Shown here: positions 44,559 to 53,341 of the stretch, one piece after another | How the letters are laid out: each line of letters begins with the position of its first letter | Position numbering within the stretch: position 1 is the stretch's first letter | NCBI GenBank assembly: GCA_903875225.1 | Contig: CAIQVJ010000064.1 | Location: forward strand, 98,581 to 162,580 | DNA length: 64,000 nt | Direction of reading: 5' to 3' | Source of the DNA: an uncultured Pseudomonadota bacterium | Lineage (GTDB): Bacteria > Myxococcota_A > UBA796 > SXON01 | Notes under the pieces: model-generated | The model's database searches: none | Seen by the model: the letters and a program-made list of their open reading frames with translations, nothing else | Told to the model about the DNA's origin: nothing | Translations under genes and position numbers: made by a program

Positions 44559-45891
44559 ACCCGCACCCGCGCCGTTCCTGGCGGACTGCGCACTTCCCTA
44601 CTGCAAGGGCTGCGGGCACAGCCTGGTCGTGCGCTCGCTCGCCGATGCCATGCAGCAGTCCGGGCTTGCCCCGGAGCACCTGTGCATCGTCAGCGACATC
44701 GGGTGTGTCGGCCTGATCGACAGGTTGTTCCCCACGGTGCACACGGTGCACACCACCCACGGCCGATCCACCGCGTTTGCGACGGGGCTCGCCGTGGCGG
44801 ACGGCGCGTTGTGCGGTGGCCGTACCCGGTTTGTCGTGGTGATCGGGGACGGTGGGTCCACGATCGGCCTCCTGCACCTCGTGGCGGCCGCCCAGCTGAA
44901 CGTGGACGTGACGGTGGTGCTCCACAACAACCACGTCTACGGCATGACCGGGGGCCAGGCGTCGGGCATGAGCCCGGAGGACTGGAACACGGTCACCACG
45001 CCGGACGGAAACCCCCTGCTCCCGCTCGACATGATGGGGATCCTGCGCGCCGCGGGTGCGGGCTACCTCGCCCGCGAGCTGGCCACGAGCCGCAGCCTCA
45101 CCGGACGTCTGGTGGAAGCCATGGCACATCCTGGATTTTCGCTGGTGGAGGTCATCGAGGTGTGCACGGCGTTCGGCACGAAGCTCAACCGCCTGACTGG
45201 CCCCGAGGTCCGGGCGCTGGCGGAGCGGACCGGCGAGCCGCTCGGGCTGCGCGAGCAGCGTCTGGGAAGGCGCCACTACGCTGAGGTGGCTCGGCCACCG
45301 GATGAGCCCACGGAGACGGGGACCCGGGTGCAGAGCCGGGTCGTGGTGGCCTCCGCGCTCAAGGCTCCGCTTCGTGTCGTCGTTGCTGGTACCGCGGGGG
45401 AGCGTGTGCAATCCGCGGCTGCGCTCTGCGCACGCCTCGCGACCGCTGCGGGGCTCTATGCCACGCAGAAGAACGACAACCTCGTCACGCAGGGCACCGG
45501 GTACTCTCTCTCCGAGATGATCCTCTCGCCGAGCCCCATCCACTACACCGGGATCGATGCGCCGGACGCGATCCTCGCCGTCTCCGCGGATGGCTGGAAC
45601 ACCGTGCGCGGGTTGGCCCGGACGCTGGCGCCCGGCGGGGTGATCCTCGTCGATGACACGATCCCCGGCGTGCCAGAGGGGCTCCCCGCGCTCGTGCGCT
45701 TGCCGCTCCGGCGGGAGGCGGGGCGGGACGATGCTGCGCTCGCAGCCCTCGCCTGGCTCCTCGCGCGAACGGGGGCGCTGCCGCCCCAGGCGCTCGCCGA
45801 TGCCGCAGTGGCCACGCACGGCGAGAAGGCGGCAGGCGCCGTGCGCGCGATCGCCTGGGGAGCCGCAGAGGCCAATCGCGGCGGCGACTGA
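44545..45891 (+). CDS. 2-oxoacid:ferredoxin oxidoreductase, beta subunit fused to gamma domain
   Basis: 448 residues from the ATG at 44545, which overlaps the alpha gene by 14 bp and has GAGGAG 7 nt upstream. Residues 1-300 are the ThDP/4Fe-4S beta part: YCKGCGH (cluster Cys 19 and 22), SDIGCVGL (third Cys), VIGDGGSTIGLLHL (ThDP/Mg motif) and NNHVYGMTGGQ. From about 308 on it is a gamma domain (VASALKAPLRVVVAGTAGERVQ; TQKNDNLVTQGTGYSLSEMI) that in relatives is usually a separate subunit or is fused to alpha. No ferredoxin-like delta subunit is encoded here. Confidence 0.85.
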   Translation: MQSSEPAPAPFLADCALPYCKGCGHSLVVRSLADAMQQSGLAPEHLCIVSDIGCVGLIDRLFPTVHTVHTTHGRSTAFATGLAVADGALCGGRTRFVVVIGDGGSTIGLLHLVAAAQLNVDVTVVLHNNHVYGMTGGQASGMSPEDWNTVTTPDGNPLLPLDMMGILRAAGAGYLARELATSRSLTGRLVEAMAHPGFSLVEVIEVCTAFGTKLNRLTGPEVRALAERTGEPLGLREQRLGRRHYAEVARPPDEPTETGTRVQSRVVVASALKAPLRVVVAGTAGERVQSAAALCARLATAAGLYATQKNDNLVTQGTGYSLSEMILSPSPIHYTGIDAPDAILAVSADGWNTVRGLARTLAPGGVILVDDTIPGVPEGLPALVRLPLRREAGRDDAALAALAWLLARTGALPPQALADAAVATHGEKAAGAVRAIAWGAAEANRGGD

Positions 45892-46000
45892 GCACGAAAT
45901 CCGCGCGCCCACGGGTTTCGCCGCGGGGTTGGGGAGCACGGGGTCGCAAGGAGGCGTCGCGACCCACCGGCGCGCCCGGCGGTCGCGTTACTTCCGCCGA

Positions 46001-48058
46001 ATGCGCCGAATCACCCCCGTGCTCGCCTCTCTCGCCCCCCTCCTCCTGCTGCTCGGTTGCTCGGGCACCAAGGACTCGGACCCCAGTGGGACCGACTCCC
46101 CGGTCGACTCCCACGGTGACACGGACACCGGGGACACCGACACCGCCCTTCCCGTGGACGAGGACCGCGACGGCTACGACTCCTCTGTCGACTGCAACGA
46201 CAACAACTACCAGATCTACCCGGGCGCGACGGAGATGTGCAACGGCATCGACGACGACTGCGACGAGTTCATCGACGAGGACTTCGACGCCGATGGTGAC
46301 GGGGAGTTCGACGCCCACGCCTGCTCGCACGGCACCGACTGCAACGATGCCGACCCGACGATCGGTCTCACCCGCACGGAGGTGCCGTACGACGGCATCG
46401 ACCAGAACTGCGACGGCGAGGATCTCACCGACGTGGACGGCGACTTCTACCTCGGCGGCACCGGGGACGACTGTGACGACACCGACCCGAGCGTGCATCC
46501 CGGCGCCCCCGAGGTCCCGAAGGACGGCGTCGACCAGGACTGCGACGGCGCCGATGACATCGACGGGGACGGGGACGGGTATGGGGACGGCGACCTCGGT
46601 GGCGACGACTGCGACGATCTGGACGCTTCTGTGCACCCGGGTGCGCGTGACTACTGGGGCGACGGGCTGGATGCGGACTGCGATGGGTCCGACAGCGCCG
46701 TCGCTGCGCTCTCCTCGGCCACGGTCACGATCTCGGGCGCGGACGGGGCGCAGGAGCTGGCGGGCGAGGATGTCGCCATCTGCGACATCGATGGCGACAC
46801 CCTGCCCGATCTCGTGGTCGGGGCGCCCTTCGCCAACGGGTACACCGGCCAGGTCGGGATCTTCTACGGCGCGAACCGGGAGACCTGGACCTCGACCCTG
46901 GCGCTCACCGATGCCGACACGCTCATCACCAGCGACAGCATGTTCCTGGGGTTCGAGATCGGATGCGCGGATCTCGATGGCGATGGGAACGACGACCTCG
47001 TCACCGGGCGGGGCGAGATCCACTACTCGAGCTACAACACGAGCTTCGAGTTGGAGATCTGGTACGGCGGCGGAGGGATGTGGCCCGCCGAGATGTCCGA
47101 GAGCGACGGCGCGGCCACGCTCCGGATGCCGATCGGGGTCACCCGCAACCTCACCAGCGTGTACGGCCGCAACTTCAGCGTGACCGACCTCGATGCCGAC
47201 GGCGCCTCCGAGATCGTGCTGGTCAATTCTGCGGACGCGAACCTGACCGGCGGGGACGACTCGTTCTACATCATCGGGGGAGGGCGGTATTCTGGGACGG
47301 CGTTGCTCGCGGATGAGGCCAGCTCGGTGATCAGTGGGGAGGGGATCTCGATGGCGGTGGCGCTGCCCGACCTCGATGGGGACGGCACCTCGGAGCTGTT
47401 GGTGGGGGAGGCCGCCCATGGGTCGGACGATTCGGCCGACACCGGGTACCCGGGGCGCGCCTCGGTGGTGAACGCAGACGACGTGCTGGTCGATGGCTCG
47501 GTGGGGGGCCTGGCTTATGGGTACTGGCAGGGCGTCGGCTCGGAGGAGCTCGGCTTCTCGGGCGCGGCGGGTGACTTCGACGGCGACAGCTTCGGCGACC
47601 TCGCCGTGGGCGCCCTGACGGAGAGCACCCGTGCAACGGACGGGGGCGGGCTCTACCTCTTCGCCCCTGCCGAAGCGGTCGCGGGGGGCACGTCGGCGGC
47701 GGGGGCTGTGGTCCTGGGCGGCACGGACGCCGGGCTCCTCGGGTATGCGGTCGCCAACACGGGCGACGCCAACGGGGATGGTGCCGACGACCTGCTGGTC
47801 ACCGAGCTTCAGGCGGACAGCACCGACGGTCGGGTCTGGCTGCTCGACGGGGCGCGGGCGTTCTCGTCGACGGTCCCGGAGGACTCGGCCCTGCTCGCCT
47901 GGACCGGCGAGGCCCCGGGCAGCTACACGGGGAACGCCCTCGCTGTCGGGGACATCGACGGGGACGGCGCGAGCGACTTCGTGATCGGGGCCTACGGGTT
48001 CGCCTCGGACGGGACGAACGCGAATGGCAAGGTGTACGTGCTGTTGAGCGGGGGGTAG
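46001..48058 (+). CDS. Lipoprotein with MopE-like calcium-binding and FG-GAP repeats
   Basis: 685 residues. Lipobox LLLLLGC (C20), then an Asp/Ser/Thr/Gly linker (DTDTGDTDTALP). Residues about 52-205 hold four MopE-type units (DCNDNNYQIYPGATE; DCNDADPTIG; DCDDTDPSVHPGAPE; DCDDLDASVHPGARD), each followed by an acidic DGIDQNCDG-like loop that likely binds calcium. Residues about 220-680 carry FG-GAP/VCBS integrin-like blades (GEDVAICDIDGDTLPDLVVG; GDIDGDGASDFVIG) forming a propeller. It is surface exposed, perhaps in adhesion or capture. The TTACTT box lies seven bases before the ATG and there is no clear ribosome site. Confidence 0.85.
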   Translation: MRRITPVLASLAPLLLLLGCSGTKDSDPSGTDSPVDSHGDTDTGDTDTALPVDEDRDGYDSSVDCNDNNYQIYPGATEMCNGIDDDCDEFIDEDFDADGDGEFDAHACSHGTDCNDADPTIGLTRTEVPYDGIDQNCDGEDLTDVDGDFYLGGTGDDCDDTDPSVHPGAPEVPKDGVDQDCDGADDIDGDGDGYGDGDLGGDDCDDLDASVHPGARDYWGDGLDADCDGSDSAVAALSSATVTISGADGAQELAGEDVAICDIDGDTLPDLVVGAPFANGYTGQVGIFYGANRETWTSTLALTDADTLITSDSMFLGFEIGCADLDGDGNDDLVTGRGEIHYSSYNTSFELEIWYGGGGMWPAEMSESDGAATLRMPIGVTRNLTSVYGRNFSVTDLDADGASEIVLVNSADANLTGGDDSFYIIGGGRYSGTALLADEASSVISGEGISMAVALPDLDGDGTSELLVGEAAHGSDDSADTGYPGRASVVNADDVLVDGSVGGLAYGYWQGVGSEELGFSGAAGDFDGDSFGDLAVGALTESTRATDGGGLYLFAPAEAVAGGTSAAGAVVLGGTDAGLLGYAVANTGDANGDGADDLLVTELQADSTDGRVWLLDGARAFSSTVPEDSALLAWTGEAPGSYTGNALAVGDIDGDGASDFVIGAYGFASDGTNANGKVYVLLSGG

Positions 48059-48071
48059 CGCCCGGCGGGCG
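48059..48071. terminator. Small hairpin between convergent genes
   Basis: CGCCC and GGGCG arms with a GGC loop fill the gap between the MopE/FG-GAP gene and the convergent dehydrogenase gene. The stem is short and has no T-run, so the terminator assignment is tentative. Confidence 0.3.
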
Positions 48072-49046
48072 TCAGATTCGCTCGACCACGAACCCATGGA
48101 TGACCGAGCAGGGCGTCGTCCCGCCGCAGTCCTGCGGCAGGAGCCCAGCGACGAGGGCCTCCTCGCACGCGAACCTCAGCCGGGCCGCCTTTTCGGCCTC
48201 CCCGATGTGTTTGAGCAGATCGCACGCCAGCCCGAGAAACGGGTAGGGGTTGGCGCCGTCCTCCCCCACCACGTCCACCGTGGTCGAGTGCGTGTTCTCG
48301 AACAACGTCACGCCCGGCCCGCGGCCGATCGCGGTGGCGACGGCGAGTCCGCCGGCCATGCCCGCGGCGCAGTCGCTCACGATGTCCCCGAACAGGTTGC
48401 CGCAGACCAGCACGTCGAACGTGTGCGGGCGCCGCACCAACTGCATGCACAGTGCGTCTACGATCACGTCGTCGTGCACCAGATCAGGGTATTCGGCCGC
48501 CATGGTGTTCCCGACGGCGAGGAACATGCCGTCGGCCTTCTTCATGATGTTGGCCTTGTGCACGGTGGTCACCCGCTTGCGCCCGTTGGCGCGCGCCCAC
48601 TCGAACGCGTGCCGGTGCACCCGCTCGCAGGCGGCCCGGGTGGTGACCTTGATGCTCTCGTACACGCCGGGCGTCACCACGTGCTCGAAACCCGCGTAGA
48701 TGTCCTCGGTGGCCTCGCGGATCACCATGATGTCGATGCCCTGCGCGCGCGCCGGCAGGCCGCGCAGGTTGTGCACGTGGCGCTCGAACAACTCGATCCC
48801 CAGCTGACGCCGAAAACGCACGGTGTAGGGGGTCTGCCGGGCGAGGGCCCGCGCCTGCACCTTGGCCTTGAGCCCGATGCCGTTCGCCTTGATCGAGGCC
48901 ACGGCCGAGTCCACGTCGTGCCCGTCCTGGATGTCCCAGGTGATGTCGGCGCCGAGCGCGCGCACGACGTCGCGCACCACGCTGGCCACCTGGGGTCCGA
49001 CGCCATCGCCTTCGATGAGCGTGACGGTGCGGCTGGTTGTCGTCAT
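48072..49046 (-). CDS. Divergent isocitrate/isopropylmalate dehydrogenase paralogue
   Basis: 324 residues. It retains the family core: LIEGDGVGPQVAS, REATEDIYAGFEH, HKANIMKKADGMFL (catalytic Lys) and CGNLFGDIVSDCAAGMAGGL (metal Asp). The dehydrogenase signature is altered, however: the Asn of RENTED is Ala, and the cofactor strand that is usually HGTAPDIAG reads ENTHSTTVDVVGEDGANP. This may be a non-catalytic regulatory subunit of the partner at 49050, or a dehydrogenase with different specificity. Three bases separate the upstream stop from this ATG, so it is co-translated. Confidence 0.85.
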   Translation of the reverse strand: MTTTSRTVTLIEGDGVGPQVASVVRDVVRALGADITWDIQDGHDVDSAVASIKANGIGLKAKVQARALARQTPYTVRFRRQLGIELFERHVHNLRGLPARAQGIDIMVIREATEDIYAGFEHVVTPGVYESIKVTTRAACERVHRHAFEWARANGRKRVTTVHKANIMKKADGMFLAVGNTMAAEYPDLVHDDVIVDALCMQLVRRPHTFDVLVCGNLFGDIVSDCAAGMAGGLAVATAIGRGPGVTLFENTHSTTVDVVGEDGANPYPFLGLACDLLKHIGEAEKAARLRFACEEALVAGLLPQDCGGTTPCSVIHGFVVERI

Positions 49047-49049
49047 GGT

Positions 49050-50057
49050 TCAGCTCCGGGGCAGACGGTCGATGATGGCCTGGGTGAACTCGGCGGTGCT
49101 GGATGTCCCGCCGAGGTCGCCGGTCAGGTGCGTTCCCTCCTGGAGGACGTCCCAGACCGCCTGCTCGATGGACTTTGCGATCCTCCACTCCCCCACGTAC
49201 TCGAGCAGCATGTTGGCCGAGAGCAGGACCGCGAGCGGGTTCGCCTTGCCCTGGCCGGCGATGTCCGGTGCGGTGCCGTGCACGGCTTCGAAGACGGCGG
49301 CGTGAGTGCCGATGTTCGCGCCGGGCACCACGCCGAGGCCTCCCGCGAGACCCGCGCAGAGGTCCGACAGGATGTCGCCCGAGAGGTTCTGCAGCAGCAG
49401 CACGTCGAACTGTGACGGATCGAGGGGCAGCAGCAGCGAGAGCGAATCGACGCCGATGTCCTTCTGCTGGATGTACGGGTACTCGGCCCCCACCTGCCGG
49501 AACGCGCCCAGGAACGCGCCGTCGGAGAGCGGGTTGATGTTCGCCTTGTGGCAGCAGTGGATCGTACGGCGACCGCGGTAGCGCATGTACTCGAACGCCC
49601 AGCGCGCGATGCGCTCCCCGGCGCGGTCGGTGCTCGTCTTGACCGAAACGACCGTGCCCGGCGTGACCTCGTGCTCGATGCCCGCGTAGAGGTCCTCGGT
49701 GTTCTCGCGAAACAGCACGAGGTCCACGCCCGGGAAGGCGCCCGGTACGTTCGGGAGCGTCCGGACCGGGCGCAGCCCCACATACAGGTCCAACGCCTGC
49801 CGGAGCGCCACATTGGCGGACCGGAAGCCCCCACCCTTCGGTGTCATCAGGGGGCCCTTGAGCCCGAGCCGGTTGCGCCGGATCGAGTCGAGCGTGACCT
49901 GCGGCATCGGCTCGCCGAACCGCTCGATCGCGTCACCGCCGGCGGGAGCACGCTCCCATTCGATCGGGGCACCGGCGGCGGCGAGAATCTCGCGGGTCGC
50001 GCCGGTCACTTCGGGCCCGATCCCGTCGCCTTCGAGCAGGGTCACACGGTAGCGCAC
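49050..50057 (-). CDS. NAD-type isocitrate / isopropylmalate dehydrogenase family protein
   Basis: 335 residues with a GTG start. All catalytic features are intact: LLEGDGIGPEV, SANVALRQALDLYVGLRPV (isocitrate-type SxNxxLR), RENTEDLYAGIEH, HKANINPLSDG, and HGTAPDIAGQGKANPL for the cofactor. The SxN motif favours isocitrate over isopropylmalate, and the short length resembles NAD-IDH subunits. GGAGAG lies seven bases before the GTG. It is the first gene of a two-gene unit with the divergent paralogue, which would match a heteromeric NAD-IDH. Confidence 0.88.
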   Translation of the reverse strand: MRYRVTLLEGDGIGPEVTGATREILAAAGAPIEWERAPAGGDAIERFGEPMPQVTLDSIRRNRLGLKGPLMTPKGGGFRSANVALRQALDLYVGLRPVRTLPNVPGAFPGVDLVLFRENTEDLYAGIEHEVTPGTVVSVKTSTDRAGERIARWAFEYMRYRGRRTIHCCHKANINPLSDGAFLGAFRQVGAEYPYIQQKDIGVDSLSLLLPLDPSQFDVLLLQNLSGDILSDLCAGLAGGLGVVPGANIGTHAAVFEAVHGTAPDIAGQGKANPLAVLLSANMLLEYVGEWRIAKSIEQAVWDVLQEGTHLTGDLGGTSSTAEFTQAIIDRLPRS

Positions 50058-50131
50058 GTTCTCTCCAGGTTGCCGGTCCTATCCGGTCGGGACGCGTCCG
50101 GTTGGCCGCGGTCCGGCGGTTATCGGGGCCG

Positions 50132-50506
50132 ATGCTCTACACCCGCGTCGAGGTGCGCCGGATGGCTGACGGGCTGCTGCAAACCCCTCCGACGGGCATT
50201 GCCTGGTGCGTGGAGTTCGTGATCGCCGAGTCGCGCGGCGTCGGGCACGGGCGACACCGCGCGCTGATGTGCCGTCGGCTCAAGCACGTGCCGGTGGAGC
50301 CGACGGATGCGGCGCGGATCGTGGACCGCATCGGCGAGAGGCTGCAGTCCGGGCTGTACTCGGAGCAATTCCGGGATCAACTCCGGCTCGCGCTCCACCT
50401 CGACCGAACCTCGCTCCTCGCCGTTGCCCGGGAGTGCGCCGATCACCCCCGCGCGCATGTCCAGAGGCAGGCACGATGGGTCCTTGCGCACCATTCCACG
50501 GGATGA
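50132..50506 (+). CDS. Small hypothetical helical protein
   Basis: 124 residues from the ATG at 50132, six bases after a TTATCG box. It is helical and basic, with EVRRMADGLLQTPPTGIAW, HALMCRRLKHV-like and QFRDQLRLALHLDRTSLL segments. No membrane segment or signal. It is divergent from the dehydrogenase pair and convergent with lspA. No family recognised; a small nucleic-acid-binding or adaptor protein is possible, but only by its charge. Confidence 0.6.
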   Translation: MLYTRVEVRRMADGLLQTPPTGIAWCVEFVIAESRGVGHGRHRALMCRRLKHVPVEPTDAARIVDRIGERLQSGLYSEQFRDQLRLALHLDRTSLLAVARECADHPRAHVQRQARWVLAHHSTG

Positions 50507-50519
50507 CCCTCCGCGAGGC

Positions 50520-51107
50520 CTACCCCGGGGTCCCGCTCCCCGAATTCTCCGGGGCCTTCATCGGGTCTGCCCCCACGTCTTCCTTGTCCGAGGCCTTGTC
50601 CTTCTGGAAGAAGTACTCCAGCGAGAACAGGATCACGCCGACGACGATCGCCGAGTCGGCGATGTTGAAGATGGGCCAGACATTGGTGCCGAAGTGGTCC
50701 ACGCACCATTTGCGGGCATTGCTGGAGCCGGCGAACACCTTGATGAAGTCCGTGACGCTGCCCTTCAGGGTGCGGTCGATCGCGTTCCCGAGCGCCCCTG
50801 ACAAAATTAGACCCGTGGATGCGGCTCGAAGACGCTCATCGGCCTCCAGCGAGCGGAACATCTGGAGCAGCGCCACGACCGCCACGATCGTGAACACGCC
50901 GAACACCCACAGCCGATAAGGCGAATCCGAGAGCGTGCTCCACGCGGCGCCGGTGTTCTCTGCGTGCACGAACTCGAGCCAGTTCTTGATCACGACGTAC
51001 TTTGCATCATCGACCGGGAGCTTGTTCACGACGAGCCACTTGCTGACTTGATCGAGCGCGAGGCTGCACGAGACGACGGCGATGAGCACTTTCAATTTGG
51101 GGGTCAC
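50520..51107 (-). CDS. lspA: Lipoprotein signal peptidase II
   Basis: 195 residues from the GTG at 51107 (an ATG two bases upstream is out of frame), with CGGAG upstream. Four hydrophobic helices and the family motifs are present: DQVSKWLVV (first conserved Asp region), NTGAAWS, GNAIDR and FNIADS, the last two carrying the catalytic Asp pair. It cleaves prolipoproteins at the lipidated Cys in the inner membrane. The gene is highly relevant here, since many genes in this window encode lipoproteins. The C-terminus has a 20-residue charged extension. Confidence 0.94.
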   Translation of the reverse strand: MTPKLKVLIAVVSCSLALDQVSKWLVVNKLPVDDAKYVVIKNWLEFVHAENTGAAWSTLSDSPYRLWVFGVFTIVAVVALLQMFRSLEADERLRAASTGLILSGALGNAIDRTLKGSVTDFIKVFAGSSNARKWCVDHFGTNVWPIFNIADSAIVVGVILFSLEYFFQKDKASDKEDVGADPMKAPENSGSGTPG

Positions 51108-51224
51108 ATCGATCTCCGAAGGGCGGGGGATATCAAGAAACCGCCGAACGCGGCAGCCGGTCGGCTGGTGGGTGCGGCGCACCCGGCGCGGCACGGTTAC
51201 GCCCCCGGGCCCTTTGGAGCGACC

Positions 51225-52325
51225 ATGCGTTTCCCCCTTCTCCTCCTGCTTGCGTTCGGTGCCTGCGACAGTCCTCCTGCCACGCCTGCAGCGCCCGCCG
51301 CTGCGCCGAAGGTCGCTGCTGCCGGCCCCGCGCCGAGCGCGGTCTCCGCGCCGGCCGGGAACGACGATGCCGGGGTGGTCGCCTCCTGGAACGGCGGCTC
51401 GCTGAACTACGGCGATGCAAAGAAAGACATCGACATACAATTGCTGCAGATGGAGGGCGAGTACCTCTCCAACCGCTACGACGCCGAGATGAACGCGGTC
51501 GACGAGAAGGTCAACCACGCCGTCGCGCAGCTCGAAGCGACCAAGCGCGGCGTGTCGCTCGAAGACCTGATGAAGAAGGAGATCGACGACAAGGTGAGCG
51601 CCCCCACCGAGGCGGAGGTGCAGGACGCCTACAAGCAGCTCGCGCGCAAGTTCCGCGGGCGCCCGTTGGAGGAGGTCCGGCCGGACGTCGAGAAGGCTGT
51701 CACGCAGAAGAAGCAGGGCGAGCGCTACGCCGTGTTCATGGACGATCTGCGTGCGCAGTACGGCGTGAATGTGACCCTGCCCTTCCCCAACATGCCGCGC
51801 ATTCCGGTCTCCGTGGATGACGACCCGAGCGAGGGGGACCCCAACGCGGCTGTCACCATCATCCAGTTCGCCGAGTTCCAGTGCCCGTACTGCGGCGCCG
51901 CGAACACCACGGTGCAGAAGGTGCTCAAGGACTACGATGGCAAGGTGCGCTTCGTGTTCCGCGACTTCCCCCTCGGCTTCCACGAAAACGCCATCCCAGC
52001 GGCGGTGGCCGCGAACTGTGCCGCCCAGCAGAGCATGGACAAGTACTGGAAGTTCCACGACTCGTTCATGCAGAACCAACAGGCGCTCACCGAGGCGGAC
52101 ATCCAGAAGGCGGCGCAGGACGCGCTCGTCAACACCGAGAAGTGGGAGGCGTGCCGCAAGGATCCGGCCGTGAAGGACGAGATCCGGAAGGATCAGGCAG
52201 ACGGCGCCGCCGTCGGCGTGACTGGCACCCCCGCGTTCTTCATCGACGGCATCTTCTTGAACGGCGCGCAGCCGTATGAGAAGTTCAAGATGATCATCGA
52301 CGCCGAGCTGGCGAAGAAGGGCTGA
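51225..52325 (+). CDS. DsbA-like thioredoxin-fold lipoprotein with SurA-like N-terminal domain
   Basis: 366 residues. Lipobox LAFGAC at residue about 14, then an Ala/Pro linker. Residues about 45-180 are helical and resemble the SurA/PpiC N-terminal chaperone region (NYGDAKKDIDIQLLQ; TEAEVQDAYKQLARKFRG). Residues about 185-366 are a thioredoxin-fold (DSBA/Thioredoxin_4) with active site C220-P-Y-C223 (FAEFQCPYCGAAN), VTGTPAFFIDG cis-Pro loop and the inserted helical region. It probably oxidises or isomerises disulfides of Cys-rich envelope proteins, many of which are seen in this window. TGATG couples it to pheS. Confidence 0.86.
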   Translation: MRFPLLLLLAFGACDSPPATPAAPAAAPKVAAAGPAPSAVSAPAGNDDAGVVASWNGGSLNYGDAKKDIDIQLLQMEGEYLSNRYDAEMNAVDEKVNHAVAQLEATKRGVSLEDLMKKEIDDKVSAPTEAEVQDAYKQLARKFRGRPLEEVRPDVEKAVTQKKQGERYAVFMDDLRAQYGVNVTLPFPNMPRIPVSVDDDPSEGDPNAAVTIIQFAEFQCPYCGAANTTVQKVLKDYDGKVRFVFRDFPLGFHENAIPAAVAANCAAQQSMDKYWKFHDSFMQNQQALTEADIQKAAQDALVNTEKWEACRKDPAVKDEIRKDQADGAAVGVTGTPAFFIDGIFLNGAQPYEKFKMIIDAELAKKG

Positions 52326-53341
52326 TGCAGGCCGGGTTTCCCGAAGTCTCCACGATCGTCCAGGAAGCTGCTTCCTGTGGGGATCACGCTGCCCTGGAGG
52401 AGTTCCGCCTCCGGTGGCTCGGGAAGAAGGGCGAGATCACCACGCTGCTGAAGAGCCTGGGAACCGCGCCCCCGGAGGAGCGCGCCGCTCGCGGGGCGGC
52501 CATCCACGTGCTCAAGGAGGCGGCGCAGAGCGCGTGGGACACCCGGAAGGTCGAACTCGATCAGGCAGCGGAGGACGCCGCGCTGCATGCTGGCTGGGTG
52601 GACGTGACCGCGCCCTCCATGGCCCGCCCGCTGGGGCGACTGCATCCGATCACGTTGCTGCTCGAGGAGGTCATCGACCACTTCACCGGGCTCGGCTTCG
52701 AGGTCGCGAGCGGCCCCGAGATCGAGGATGAGTTCCACAACTTCGACGCCCTGAACATCCCCAAGGACCACCCGGCGCGCGACGTGTGGGACACGTTCTA
52801 CACCGACCGCCGGGAGATCCCCCGCACGCACACCTCGAGCGTGCAGATCCGCGCGATGCAGACCCGGAAGCCTCCGATCCGCGTGATCTCCCCGGGCAGG
52901 GTGTTCCGCAACGAGACCATCGACGCCACGCACCACGCAAGCTTCAACCAGGTGGAGGGCCTGCTGGTGGACCGCCACGTCACCGTGGCGCACCTCAAGC
53001 ACACGCTCGAGACGCTGGTGCACAAGCTCATGGGTCGCCGATTGGAGACCCGGTTTCGGCCAGCGTTCTACCCGTTCGTGGAGCCGGGGCTCGACCTCGA
53101 CGTGCAATGCGTGTTCTGCAGCGGCGTCGGCTGCTCGATCTGCAAGGGGAGCGGCTACATCGAGCTCATCCCGGGCGGGCTCGTGCATCCGAAGGTGCTC
53201 GCGAGCTGCGGGCTCGACCCCGACGAGTGGCAGGGGTTCGCCTTCGGCATGGGCTTCGACCGCATGGTGATGATGCGCTACGGCATCGACGACATTCGCC
53301 GTCTCTACGATGGGCGGCTGCAGCTGGTCCGGCAGTTCTGA
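52325..53341 (+). CDS. pheS: Phenylalanine--tRNA ligase alpha subunit
   Basis: 338 residues, the usual size. The N-terminal coiled-coil (residues about 1-85) binds tRNA. The catalytic class II core has motif 1 around EDEFHNFDALNIPKDHPARD, motif 2 PGRVFRNETIDATHHASFNQVEG and motif 3 GFAFGMGFDRMVMMRYGI. An inserted Cys cluster CVFCSGVGCSICKGSGY (about 262-278) is a zinc-ribbon-like feature seen in some bacterial PheS. It attaches Phe to tRNA with PheT, but pheT is not next door. It is embedded between two envelope genes, coupled on both sides by TGATG junctions. Confidence 0.93.
   Translation: MQAGFPEVSTIVQEAASCGDHAALEEFRLRWLGKKGEITTLLKSLGTAPPEERAARGAAIHVLKEAAQSAWDTRKVELDQAAEDAALHAGWVDVTAPSMARPLGRLHPITLLLEEVIDHFTGLGFEVASGPEIEDEFHNFDALNIPKDHPARDVWDTFYTDRREIPRTHTSSVQIRAMQTRKPPIRVISPGRVFRNETIDATHHASFNQVEGLLVDRHVTVAHLKHTLETLVHKLMGRRLETRFRPAFYPFVEPGLDLDVQCVFCSGVGCSICKGSGYIELIPGGLVHPKVLASCGLDPDEWQGFAFGMGFDRMVMMRYGIDDIRRLYDGRLQLVRQF

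Noticed and set aside
45485..48097. 870-codon minus-strand open frame full of Val and Asp
   Set aside because: Antisense shadow of the MopE/FG-GAP lipoprotein; the Val/Asp pattern mirrors Asp-rich calcium loops read backwards.
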